Assembly: GCA_009786735.1 (NCBI GenBank)
Contig: WQRM01000030.1
Coordinates: 1-12,414 of the forward strand
Source of the DNA: Oscillospiraceae bacterium
GTDB taxonomy: Bacteria > Bacillota > Clostridia > Oscillospirales > Acutalibacteraceae
Length of the DNA: 12,414 nucleotides
Direction: 5' to 3'
In this document: positions 1-6,189 of the stretch, in pieces
Layout: the number at the start of each line of letters is the position of its first letter
Position numbering within the stretch: position 1 is the stretch's first letter
Made by a program: the position numbers and the translations under genes
Notes under the pieces: generated by a model
The model's input: only the letters and a program-made list of their open reading frames with translations
Database searches by the model: none
Told to the model about the DNA's origin: nothing

Positions 1-1023
1 AGCTTCCAACAAATTGGCAAGCGCTTCACCTTTGGCGGCGAAATCCCCAAAGAGCAACGTGTGTATTACATCAACACGCGCGAGCTGCCCGGCAACAAAT
101 ACGGCACGGTTAACCCCGTACCGTTTCGTGTGGTGGACCAAAACATCGGTCTGGACATCGACATTTCCATCCGCACCAACGGCGAGTTCAGCTATCGCAT
201 CGTTGACCCCATCGTGTTCTACACCAATGTGGCGGGCAACGTAACCACGCAATACAACCGCAGCGAAATCGACAGCATGCTGCGCACCGAGCTGCTCACC
301 GCGCTGCAGCCTGCGTTCGCGCGCATTTCGGCCATGGGTATCCGCTACAGCGCGCTGCCTGGGCACACCACCGAAATCACCGAAGCGCTCAACGAAGTGC
401 TCAGCGACCGCTGGACGCAAAAACGCGGCTTTGCCGTGGTTTCGTTTGGCATGAACTCCGTTTCCGCACCGCCGGAAGACGAAGAGATGATCAAACAGCT
501 GCAGCGCAAAGCTGTGATGCGCGACCCCGGCATGGCGGCCGCAGCGCTCACCATGGCGCAAGCCGATGCCATGCGCGGCGCTGCCGAAAACCAAGGCGGC
601 GCAATGATGGGCTTCATGGGTCTTGGCATGGCGCAACAAGCTGGCGGCGTGAATCCCCAGCAGCTGTTCCAAATGCAGCAGCAACAGCAAGCCGCACAAG
701 CTCCCGTGGCACCGCCGCCCGCACCGGCAGCTCCCGCCGCCATGCGTGATGACGGCTGGGCATGCACCTGCGGCGTGACGAGCTATGGTCGCTTCTGCCA
801 CGAATGCGGCAGCGGTCGCCCCGCAGCAGCACCCGCGCAAACCTGCGCACAAGACGGCAACGGCTGGGCATGCGCTTGTGGCGAAAACAACCAAGGCAGA
901 TTCTGCCACGAATGCGGCAACGCACGTCCCGCGCCGGCGCAGTGCAGCGGCTGCAACTGGCAACCCGCCGACGGCGCAGCACCACGCTTCTGCCCAGAAT
1001 GTGGGCAGGCATTTGGGGGCTAG
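1..1023 (+). CDS. SPFH-domain protein with three C-terminal zinc ribbons (YdjI / virion-core-like), 5' partial
   Basis: The reading frame is open from base 1 and ends at TAG 1021-1023, so 340 codons of the 3' part are present and the start lies upstream. The GTG at 61 is internal: sequence such as FGGEIPKEQRVYYINTRELP is continuous across it. The first ~180 residues resemble the SPFH/Band-7 family typified by B. subtilis YdjI and annotated as virion core protein-like (known family, recognised by pattern). An Ala/Met/Gln-rich linker follows, with a Q run and a Pro/Ala stretch around 660-740. Then come two near-duplicate ribbons of the form WACxCG...GRFCHECG (about 757-816 and 865-924) and a third, CSGC...FCPECG (about 943-1011). 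Four Cys per ribbon suggest Zn binding. The family is thought to scaffold membrane-associated complexes; the partner is unknown here. A copy of the dispersed repeat starts 12 bases after the stop. Confidence 0.85.
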   Translation, partial: SFQQIGKRFTFGGEIPKEQRVYYINTRELPGNKYGTVNPVPFRVVDQNIGLDIDISIRTNGEFSYRIVDPIVFYTNVAGNVTTQYNRSEIDSMLRTELLTALQPAFARISAMGIRYSALPGHTTEITEALNEVLSDRWTQKRGFAVVSFGMNSVSAPPEDEEMIKQLQRKAVMRDPGMAAAALTMAQADAMRGAAENQGGAMMGFMGLGMAQQAGGVNPQQLFQMQQQQQAAQAPVAPPPAPAAPAAMRDDGWACTCGVTSYGRFCHECGSGRPAAAPAQTCAQDGNGWACACGENNQGRFCHECGNARPAPAQCSGCNWQPADGAAPRFCPECGQAFGG

Positions 1024-1035
1024 ATGAGACGTTGT

Positions 1036-1160
1036 GTTACTTTTTTTGCAAAAAAAGTAACCAAAAAAACCTAGCCGCTTCGCGGTGGACTATTTATGGG
1101 GCATGGATAGAACACAGCGAAGCGAATTAGCCCCACCGCAGGTGGTTTTTTCAAAAAAGT
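1036..1160 (+). repeat. Modular palindromic repeat, copy 1
   Basis: It begins with a perfect 26-bp palindrome at 1036-1061 (arms GTTAC/GTAAC, core TTTTTTTGCAAAAAAA), followed by CAAAAAAACCTAG and CCTAGCCGCTTCGCGGTGG (1070-1088), which is shared exactly with copy 4. The distal half carries CACAGCGAAGCGA (1113-1125) and AGCCCCACCGCAGGTGG (1129-1145), both shared exactly with the reverse complement of copy 3. The far end, TTTTTTCAAAAAA (1146-1158), looks like a worn second palindrome. It is oriented the same way as the upstream gene, which ends at 1023. Confidence 0.85.
1133..1151 (+). terminator. Probable intrinsic terminator inside repeat copy 1
   Basis: The hairpin CCACC-GCA-GGTGG (1133-1145) is followed directly by six T (1146-1151). 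This would end transcripts of the SPFH gene. The stem is short (5 bp) but GC-rich, and the T run is immediate. The matching place in copy 3 has the same hairpin with only four T. Confidence 0.5.
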
Positions 1161-1222
1161 AGCATCGCGTCAAAGAGGAATTTCGCGCGCCCGTGCGACA
1201 AAGTGGAAAAGGGAGGTATGGT

Positions 1223-2005
1223 ATGAAGAAAAAAGTGCTTGGGCTGTTCATTGCCCTCATCATGCTCGCGGCAATGGGCTACGCCTATTCGGCAGTGGCT
1301 TTGCTGGATGCTGACGATCCGCCGCCATATGACGACTGGACGCATGCGTTTGTGTATAACACCACCGTGTTTGACCCGGTTAATTATACCACAATTCCAA
1401 CCACCACCACCGAGTGGACGGGTACTGACGCATACGGCAATCCTGTGCCGCAAACTACGGCGCTGCCGCGTTTCACCAATCGTCCGCCGCGCACGCAACC
1501 CAACCACATTCCTTGGCGTCCGTTTGAGCATTTTTTCCACTATGATGGCGGCGAAGTGCTCAGCCGCGACTGGGTGTGCTACGAATGCGCGGGCTTGGAT
1601 TATTGTGTGCACTGGCTGTATTACCGAGGCGTGATCGCCAGCCTTGATGAGCTGGATAACCAAGAGCATGAAGGCTATGTTGAAGCCGGTCCGGCGTGGG
1701 AATTTCGTTACTACACCGTGGTGCGCGACTCAACGCCGTTTGCGCTGAACTGGTTTTCGATTCTGCTTGCCGTGATTGTGTTGCTGGCAGCCATTGCAGC
1801 TGTGCTATGGATGGTATTGCGCACAAGACGCGAAGCCGCCACCGCTGCGGTGATGCCGGGGCAAAGCAACAACTTTGTGCAAGACGACAATGCGCCGCCG
1901 CAGGAAGAATCTGCGCCGCAAGACGCACCTGCCGCAGAAGATGCCTCCGCACAAGATGTGGACACCGACTTGCCGGACGAAGACATGACCTTTAGCGAAG
2001 ACTAA
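1223..2005 (+). CDS. Orphan membrane-anchored protein with signal segment, extracellular CxxC region, C-terminal TM and acidic tail
   Basis: I do not recognise this family. ATG 1223 is chosen because GGGAGG (1211-1216) sits 6 bases upstream and MKKK plus a hydrophobic stretch then forms a signal or anchor (residues 2-28); upstream in-frame codons lack a ribosome site. The product is 260 aa. Residues ~29-175 are predicted to be outside the cell: acidic/Pro start (DADDPPPYDDW), a Thr-rich segment (56-66), a Pro/Arg-rich segment (82-100), then C119-x2-C122-x5-C128 in an aromatic-rich stretch. A strong transmembrane helix spans about 177-199, followed by RTRR as stop-transfer. Residues 205-260 form an acidic Gln/Ala/Asp/Glu tail, presumably cytosolic. 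No promoter was evident between repeat copy 1 and the start. A good terminator follows. Topology is inferred from hydrophobicity only. Confidence 0.75.
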   Translation: MKKKVLGLFIALIMLAAMGYAYSAVALLDADDPPPYDDWTHAFVYNTTVFDPVNYTTIPTTTTEWTGTDAYGNPVPQTTALPRFTNRPPRTQPNHIPWRPFEHFFHYDGGEVLSRDWVCYECAGLDYCVHWLYYRGVIASLDELDNQEHEGYVEAGPAWEFRYYTVVRDSTPFALNWFSILLAVIVLLAAIAAVLWMVLRTRREAATAAVMPGQSNNFVQDDNAPPQEESAPQDAPAAEDASAQDVDTDLPDEDMTFSED

Positions 2006-2012
2006 ACACAAT

Positions 2013-2040
2013 GGGCGACCGTGATGGTCGCCCGTTTTTT
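2013..2040 (+). terminator. Intrinsic terminator after the orphan membrane protein gene
   Basis: GGGCGACC (2013-2020), a 5-base loop, GGTCGCCC (2026-2033), then G and six T. The 8-bp perfect stem sits 7 bases after the stop. It lies between two convergent genes. On the other strand the tract after the stem is poor in T (ATTGTGTTT), so it mainly serves the plus-strand gene. Confidence 0.9.
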
Positions 2041-2743
2041 ATACTGTTCGCGCATGATAATACACTTCGCCCGGTTGCAATGTGATGCCGCGCTGGGCGA
2101 ATAGCTCGCTGACGGTCACCATTTGCCAGCCGCCTTCGTGCAGCTTTTCGATGAGCCGCAGAGCCGCTTGCTGGGTGAAGTCAAAAATGTCGTGCATGAG
2201 GATGATGTCGCCGTCTTGGAGGTTCTCAAGGACATCGTTCACCAGTTTGTCTACCTCGCGGGCGCACTGCGATGCGTCGCGCCTGGGGCAAAGTTGGTCG
2301 CAAAACTGCCAGTCGTGGGTGTCCACGCTCCAGTGGATGATGGGCACATCAGCCTGATTGCGCAGCTGCTGGTTGATTGCCCCAAAGGGCGGGCGCAGCA
2401 ACGTTGGCGCATGACCGCTGTGCTGCTCAATGGCTTGGGTGGTGCGGGCGATGTCTTGCGCAAGCGCGGCAGAGCCAAGCCCCGTGAGCCGTGCGTGCCC
2501 CCATGAATGCCCGCCAATCTCGTGGCCGCGCCGCACCATGCGCCGCAGGATTTTGGGATAATCTGCGCAACGGTTGCCCAGCACGAAAAATGTGCCGCGA
2601 CCGTCAACATCTTCCAGCGCTGCCATGATTTGCGTGGTCACCTTGCTGGGGCCGTCGTCAAAGGTGAGGGCAACGCTGCCCTGCGCCGCCGCGGGTGTGG
2701 CAAACACGAGCAGCAGCACGAGGATAAGAGCGAGTTTTTTCAT
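2039..2743 (-). CDS. Secreted polysaccharide deacetylase (NodB homology, CE4)
   Basis: The product is 234 aa and would remove N- or O-acetyl groups from a polysaccharide, most likely cell-wall peptidoglycan or a related glycan. All CE4 motifs are visible: TFDDGP at 27-32 (catalytic Asp29, metal Asp30), HSWGH at 79-83 (metal His79, His83), RPPFG at 117-121, DTHDW at 141-145 and LMHD at 182-185 (His184). Residues 1-20 are a signal peptide (MKKLALILVLL...ATPAAA), so it acts outside the membrane. The start at 2743 is chosen from this signal peptide and the AAAGGGGG ribosome site; an in-frame extension to 2914 is non-protein-like. Four Cys (59, 148, 152, 160) could form disulfides. It is convergent with the upstream membrane protein gene, 33 bases apart. 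The substrate cannot be fixed from sequence. Confidence 0.92.
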   Translation of the reverse strand: MKKLALILVLLLVFATPAAAQGSVALTFDDGPSKVTTQIMAALEDVDGRGTFFVLGNRCADYPKILRRMVRRGHEIGGHSWGHARLTGLGSAALAQDIARTTQAIEQHSGHAPTLLRPPFGAINQQLRNQADVPIIHWSVDTHDWQFCDQLCPRRDASQCAREVDKLVNDVLENLQDGDIILMHDIFDFTQQAALRLIEKLHEGGWQMVTVSELFAQRGITLQPGEVYYHARTV

Positions 2744-2782
2744 GTTGCGCCCCCTTTCTTGCCTTAGTATGGCGGCTGGGGC

Positions 2783-2811
2783 TTGACGAACACGTGGGAA
2801 TGTGTTACAAT
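2783..2811 (+). promoter_or_regulatory. Candidate sigma-A promoter P1
   Basis: TTGACG (2783-2788), 17-base spacer, TACAAT (2806-2811). It points right, away from the deacetylase gene. No convincing ORF follows before the second promoter at 2954, so it may give a longer leader for the secreted protein gene at 3017 or a short untranslated RNA. Confidence 0.5.
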
Positions 2812-2915
2812 GGGGCTGGAAAAATATTGATGGAAAGGTGATTGCAATCTTTGTGGCGCTGTGGAAGTGATGATCGTGCGCAATGGCTGCGACACTAAAT
2901 GTCAATTTGCACAAA

Positions 2916-2935
2916 ATATCGCCCCCCCCCGATAT
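2916..2935 (+). other. C9 homopolymer within a small inverted repeat
   Basis: ATATCG (2916-2921) and CGATAT (2930-2935) flank an uninterrupted run of nine C (2922-2930; the last C belongs to the right arm). It lies 18 bases upstream of the -35 box of P2. The run is the longest G/C homopolymer I noticed in the window and could vary in length by slippage. Confidence 0.7.
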
Positions 2936-2953
2936 GTTTGGTTGATTTGCGCA

Positions 2954-2982
2954 TTGACAATACGCGCGAAATATGCTATAAT
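2954..2982 (+). promoter_or_regulatory. Consensus sigma-A promoter P2 for the secreted protein gene
   Basis: Perfect TTGACA (2954-2959) and TATAAT (2977-2982) with a 17-base spacer, plus an extended -10 TG at 2974-2975. The start codon is 34 bases downstream, behind AGGAGG (3002-3007). The 13-mer ATATGCTATAATG around the -10 is identical to that at the lexA promoter. High expression is expected unless repressed. Confidence 0.92.
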
Positions 2983-3016
2983 GCTGTTGGAACTAATATA
3001 CAGGAGGTTTGGTCGA

Positions 3017-3697
3017 ATGAAAAAATTATTGTCTGTTTTGCTGGCGCTAGCCCTCGTGGCAAGCCTGGGCGTGGTGAGCGCCGTGCCTGCGCAAGCCAAC
3101 GCCGATTGCCTGTGCGACACTTGGCATCTGCCCGGCGGCTGCCCAAACCCGCAGTCGCCAAACCACTCAACCTGGTTGCGCCGGTGGCTGTTTGATTTGC
3201 TGTGCAACTGGCTGGGGAGGGGATTTTGCCCCACAGAGCTGCCCACCCAACCGCCTCCACCGCCACCGTGTGATGGCACGCTTGCACCATGCAACGAACT
3301 GCCCGCATTGCTAGATGGCGCTTGGGCGTTGCCCCTCGCCGCTGGTTCGGCGCGCATCACCAGCCAAGCACAACTGATTGCCGCGCTAACAAGCGGGCTT
3401 CCTCCCATGCTGTTGCCGATGATTATGGAGATGGTGAATGAAAACTTCCCCGAGCAATGGTTTGACACAAACTTCATTGCTGTGCAGCCGTTCACTTTCC
3501 CGAATCCGGGCGCATTTGCGGCAGCGGTGCAAGCAACATACAGCTGCGTTTGCCGCGCACAATTGCATGTGCACGTTAATGTCGAAGTCGTGAACACAGG
3601 CGGCATCATACTGCCGGTCGTTGGCGGTTCAGTTGGCGTGGCGCTTTGCCGCACGTTGTATGGCAGCGAGCTTGCGATTTCAGCGCAGATGGCATAA
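3017..3697 (+). CDS. Orphan secreted Cys-rich protein with hexaproline linker
   Basis: I do not recognise this family. ATG 3017 has AGGAGG 9 bases upstream and gives a clear signal peptide (MKKLLSVLLALALVASLGVV, cleavage likely after an AxA at 25-29, in AQANAD). The product is 226 aa. The mature N-terminal part is Cys-rich (Cys31, 33, 42, 63, 71, 85, 92) and has several Trp. A Pro-rich linker with six consecutive Pro (79-84) leads to a C-terminal domain of about 135 residues. That domain has another CVC pair, an alternating HVHVNVEVV beta strand and a Gly/Val-rich stretch near the end. No membrane anchor, LPxTG or catalytic motif is visible. The many Cys suggest disulfides or metal binding outside the cell. 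It is monocistronic, with its own strong promoter and terminator. Confidence 0.8.
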   Translation: MKKLLSVLLALALVASLGVVSAVPAQANADCLCDTWHLPGGCPNPQSPNHSTWLRRWLFDLLCNWLGRGFCPTELPTQPPPPPPCDGTLAPCNELPALLDGAWALPLAAGSARITSQAQLIAALTSGLPPMLLPMIMEMVNENFPEQWFDTNFIAVQPFTFPNPGAFAAAVQATYSCVCRAQLHVHVNVEVVNTGGIILPVVGGSVGVALCRTLYGSELAISAQMA

Positions 3698-3714
3698 CCA
3701 CAAACAAAACACAG

Positions 3715-3752
3715 CACCCGCACCTTGATGATGGTGCGGGTGTGCTTTTTTT
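3715..3752 (+). terminator. Strong intrinsic terminator after the secreted protein gene
   Basis: CACCCGCACC (3715-3724), an 8-base loop, GGTGCGGGTG (3733-3742), then TGC and seven T (3746-3752). It has a perfect 10-bp GC-rich stem. The T run followed by GAAAA also resembles a worn far-end palindrome of repeat copy 2. Confidence 0.93.
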
Positions 3753-3760
3753 GAAAACTA

Positions 3761-3880
3761 CCCCACAGAGGGGAACGAGGTTTGTTTTTTCAACTAACTA
3801 TAAGCATTCGCCGCGAAGCGCCTGCTCCCCGCAGGGGCGGCTAGGTTTTTTTTGGTTACTTTTTTTGCAAAAAAAGTAAC
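3761..3880 (-). repeat. Modular palindromic repeat, copy 2
   Basis: The perfect 26-bp palindrome at 3855-3880 is identical to that of copy 1. It is followed, reading on the minus strand, by CCAAAAAAAACCTAGCCGC. The rest differs from copy 1 but matches copy 4: a segment GTTGAARAAACAARCC and a distal hairpin CCCC-TCTGT-GGGG (3761-3773). An extra CCCCTGCGGGG hairpin is inserted near 3824-3837. The palindrome begins 7 bases after the stop of the serine hydrolase gene, in that gene's direction. Confidence 0.85.
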
Positions 3881-3887
3881 ACGCGTC

Positions 3888-5477
3888 TTATCTCAAGAAC
3901 CCGATGTGCAGCGGCTCGAGCAGGGCAGTGAGGTAGTGCAGCGAGTCGGCCATGAGCTTGCCCACCATTTCGTTGGGCACCATGGTGGCAACCATCGGCG
4001 CAACGTAGCCCGACGTGTGGGTGAGGCTGGGTGAGCTGCGCGGCAACATGCGCACACGCTTGCCGTTGGCGCTGAACACAAACACCATGCGGCGTTCGCT
4101 CACGGAATTTAGCGGGCGAATGCGCACATGCAGCTTGTTCGCGCCTTCCCATGCCGCCGAGCAGCTGACGATGAATTCGATGCCGCCGAGGGTGATTTTG
4201 CAGTTGCGGGCTTTTCCGTCCATGCCACACAGCACGGTGTTGCGCTCGCTGCCTTCGCTCCAGCTGAACTTCACGGCATCTTGTTCAAAGCGAAACTTCA
4301 CTTTGTCAATGCCGCCAGCTTTATCGGCACTCATGAAGAACACCGCAAAGGGCATCACGCTTAGCGGGAAACCCGCCACTTTGACCGTCTGCTGCATGAG
4401 CGCGGGGAAGAAAATCGTGCGACCGTCGAGTTTTTCCTCTAGGCTCGGGCAGCGCGCGCTGTAGTGCAGGGGAGGATAGGCACGCAGCTGCGGGATGGGC
4501 ACGGGCTGGGTGTCGGTTTGGGTGAAGAGGTCGAGCAGGAGGTCGAACATTGCATCACGGATTTTGTGGCTGTAGATTTCGCCGCCGGTGGTGACGATGC
4601 AGGCATCGTACTCGGGGAAAATCAGCGCAAACTGCGAAAACATGCCGTCCATGCGGTAGCAGCCGGGTATCGTGCTGTGCCACACGCAGTAGCCGTAGCC
4701 ATTGATGTCGTGCGGGGCATCACCGGCTGGCGTGGGCATTTGCACGGCGCTGAGCTGTTTGACCCACTCGGCGGGGATGATCTGGCGGTTGGCGAACACG
4801 CCCTGTTGCGCATAGCACATGGCGATTTTCGCAAAACTTTCGGTGGTGAGATACAACCCCCAGCCACCGGCCTCGGCACCGCAGCCATCGTTTTCCCAAA
4901 AGGGGCGGGGGATGCCCAGCGGCGCGAACAGCCGCGGCGTGAGATAATCCACCATGCACTGGCCGCTCACGCGCTGCACGAGCACGCTTAGGATATAGGT
5001 GTTTTCGTTGCTGTATTGAAACTCCTCGCCCGGCGCGGCTTTCCATTTATACTCGGCGAAATCACGCAGCCATTGCTTGCGAGTTTTGTCTGCCAAAATG
5101 TTGACCTCTTTGCCGCTGCTCATGTTGAGCAGGTGGTGCACGGTGAGTTTGTTGAGCATGGCTTGGTCAGCCTCGTGCTCACGCAGCTCGGGCAAATGGT
5201 CCGCCACGCAGTCGGTGACCTTAAGCAGACCTTCGTCCACGCAAAAGCCCACCGCCGTGGCCGTCACACTTTTGCTCACCGAGAACATCACGTGCGGAAT
5301 CCAAGGCTGATAGGGTGCGCGAAATTGTTCATAGGCGACTTTGCCGCCACGCAGCACCATGATGGAGTGCATCTCGAGTTTTTCGTTGATGATGCGCTGC
5401 ATCATCTTCGCCAGCACCGCCGACGACACACCGGCTTCTTGCAGGCTTTGCGCCCGGGGGAGTTTTAGTTCTTGCAT
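3888..5477 (-). CDS. Serine hydrolase, beta-lactamase class C / penicillin-binding-like fold
   Basis: The product is 529 aa. Motifs of the class C beta-lactamase/esterase family are present: S66-V-S-K69 (nucleophile and base, in MFSVSKS), Y155-S-N157 (in FQYSNENTY), and downstream a GYGYCVWHS...DGMFSQFALIFPE segment that corresponds to the third active-site block. Residues ~1-345 form the hydrolase domain. The remaining ~180 residues are a beta-rich C-terminal domain I cannot assign. No signal peptide or membrane helix is visible, so a cytosolic enzyme is likely. The substrate (ester, D-amino-acid peptide or other) is unknown; real beta-lactam resistance is not implied. The ATG at 5477 has GAGGTG just upstream; an in-frame extension to 5540 runs into the lexA control region and is rejected. 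It is divergent from lexA and is followed by repeat copy 2. Confidence 0.85.
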   Translation of the reverse strand: MQELKLPRAQSLQEAGVSSAVLAKMMQRIINEKLEMHSIMVLRGGKVAYEQFRAPYQPWIPHVMFSVSKSVTATAVGFCVDEGLLKVTDCVADHLPELREHEADQAMLNKLTVHHLLNMSSGKEVNILADKTRKQWLRDFAEYKWKAAPGEEFQYSNENTYILSVLVQRVSGQCMVDYLTPRLFAPLGIPRPFWENDGCGAEAGGWGLYLTTESFAKIAMCYAQQGVFANRQIIPAEWVKQLSAVQMPTPAGDAPHDINGYGYCVWHSTIPGCYRMDGMFSQFALIFPEYDACIVTTGGEIYSHKIRDAMFDLLLDLFTQTDTQPVPIPQLRAYPPLHYSARCPSLEEKLDGRTIFFPALMQQTVKVAGFPLSVMPFAVFFMSADKAGGIDKVKFRFEQDAVKFSWSEGSERNTVLCGMDGKARNCKITLGGIEFIVSCSAAWEGANKLHVRIRPLNSVSERRMVFVFSANGKRVRMLPRSSPSLTHTSGYVAPMVATMVPNEMVGKLMADSLHYLTALLEPLHIGFLR

Positions 5478-5504
5478 AGCACACCTCGAAAAAAATATTT
5501 TAGA

Positions 5505-5533
5505 TTTTCGCGAAAAAACGTTTGACAAACGTA
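5505..5533. promoter_or_regulatory. Two adjacent palindromes in the divergent control region
   Basis: TTTTCGCGAAAA (5505-5516) is a perfect 12-bp palindrome. ACGTTT-GAC-AAACGT (5519-5533) is a perfect inverted repeat that contains the -35 box of lexA. Both lie between the serine hydrolase and lexA genes and could be repressor sites acting in either direction. No regulator can be named from sequence. Confidence 0.4.
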
Positions 5534-5550
5534 TGAACATATGCTATAAT
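5522..5550 (+). promoter_or_regulatory. lexA promoter (sigma-A)
   Basis: Perfect TTGACA (5522-5527) and TATAAT (5545-5550) with a 17-base spacer and an extended -10 TG (5542-5543). lexA starts at 5587 behind GGAGG (5574-5578). Confidence 0.93.
5534..5547 (+). promoter_or_regulatory. Candidate degenerate LexA box (autoregulation)
   Basis: TGAACATATGCTAT matches 10 of 14 positions of the Gram-positive LexA consensus CGAACATATGTTCG (known from B. subtilis). The left half-site and centre are intact; the right half is degenerate. It overlaps the spacer and -10 of the lexA promoter, where bound LexA would block polymerase. Confidence 0.5.
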
Positions 5551-5586
5551 GGAAGTGACAGAAAATTTTGATTGGAGGATTTTAGT

Positions 5587-6189
5587 ATGAACCATCGCCC
5601 AAAACTCAACAAAACCCAGGAAAAAATCTACGACTTTCTGGTTGAACGCATGCAAACCGGCGTGCCGCCCTCGGTGCGCGAAATCGGCGAGCGCGTGGGT
5701 CTGAAGTCCACGTCGTCCGTGCAGGTGAGCCTGGATTCCCTCGAAGACAAAGGCTACATCATGCGTGATCCAATGGCCAAGCGCTCCATCCGCATTGTGG
5801 GGCTGGGTAACCAAGCCATTCAACAAGTGCCGCTGCTGGGCACCGTCACGGCCGGCGCGCCCATCTTGGCCGTGGAGCAAATTGAGAGCTATCTGCCCTA
5901 CACCGGTCCGGTTTCGCGCGACAAAACGCTGTTTGCGCTGCGCGTGCGCGGTGAAAGCATGATCAATGCTGGGATTTTGGACGGCGACATCATCTTTGTG
6001 GAAAAAACGCCCGTGGCCTCAAACGGCGAAATCGTGGTGGCGATGATCGAAGACGAAGCCACCGTGAAAACCTTCTACAAAGAGAACGGCCAGTTCCGCC
6101 TGCAGCCCGAAAACGACTACATGGAGCCAATCATCGTCAAAGAAGTCGTCATTTTGGGCAAAGTGGTGTCGCTGCTGCGTTACTATTGA
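5587..6189 (+). CDS. lexA: LexA repressor / autoprotease of the SOS response
   Basis: The product is 200 aa, the usual LexA length. Residues ~1-70 form the winged-helix DNA-binding domain (PPSVREIGERVGLKS at 27-41, then SLDSLEDKGYI). The self-cleavage site is Ala89-Gly90 (TVTAGAPI), the nucleophile Ser124 (RVRGESM) and the general base Lys161 (ATVKTF), so it should be cleaved when RecA filaments form. The C-terminal dimerisation strand VVILGKVVSLLRYY is intact. ATG 5587 is preferred over the TTG at 5572, because the TTG lies inside the ribosome site. The promoter region carries a partial LexA box, suggesting autoregulation. The 3' end overlaps the convergent murD2 gene by 41 bases with no terminator between them. 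Confidence 0.97.
   Translation: MNHRPKLNKTQEKIYDFLVERMQTGVPPSVREIGERVGLKSTSSVQVSLDSLEDKGYIMRDPMAKRSIRIVGLGNQAIQQVPLLGTVTAGAPILAVEQIESYLPYTGPVSRDKTLFALRVRGESMINAGILDGDIIFVEKTPVASNGEIVVAMIEDEATVKTFYKENGQFRLQPENDYMEPIIVKEVVILGKVVSLLRYY

Noticed and set aside
1036..1061. Integron attC site
   Set aside because: The orientation after stop codons recalls cassette arrays, but RYYYAAC/GTTRRRY core sites are missing, the core is pure A/T plus GC, and the genes are housekeeping.
1024..1074. 16-codon ORF starting right after the SPFH stop (MRRCVTFFAKKVTKKT)
   Set aside because: It is a translation of the repeat palindrome; the other copies do not keep a start codon in this position.
2744..2782. Minus-strand promoter for the deacetylase
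   Set aside because: Only weak -10-like sequences (CATACT, TACTAA) without a matching -35 were found.
2840..2868. Short GTG-started ORF between promoters P1 and P2
   Set aside because: It has only about 10 codons and no conserved feature; a leader peptide cannot be supported.
2744..2914. Longer N-terminus of the polysaccharide deacetylase
   Set aside because: It would bury a clear signal peptide internally and its sequence is not protein-like; the ATG at 2743 has a good ribosome site.
2902..3723. 273-codon minus-strand ORF opposite the secreted protein gene
   Set aside because: It lies antisense to a gene with promoter, ribosome site, signal peptide and terminator, and it has none itself.
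5478..5540. Minus-strand promoter for the serine hydrolase
   Set aside because: TTGTCA and TAAAAT are present but 20 bases apart, too wide for a confident call.
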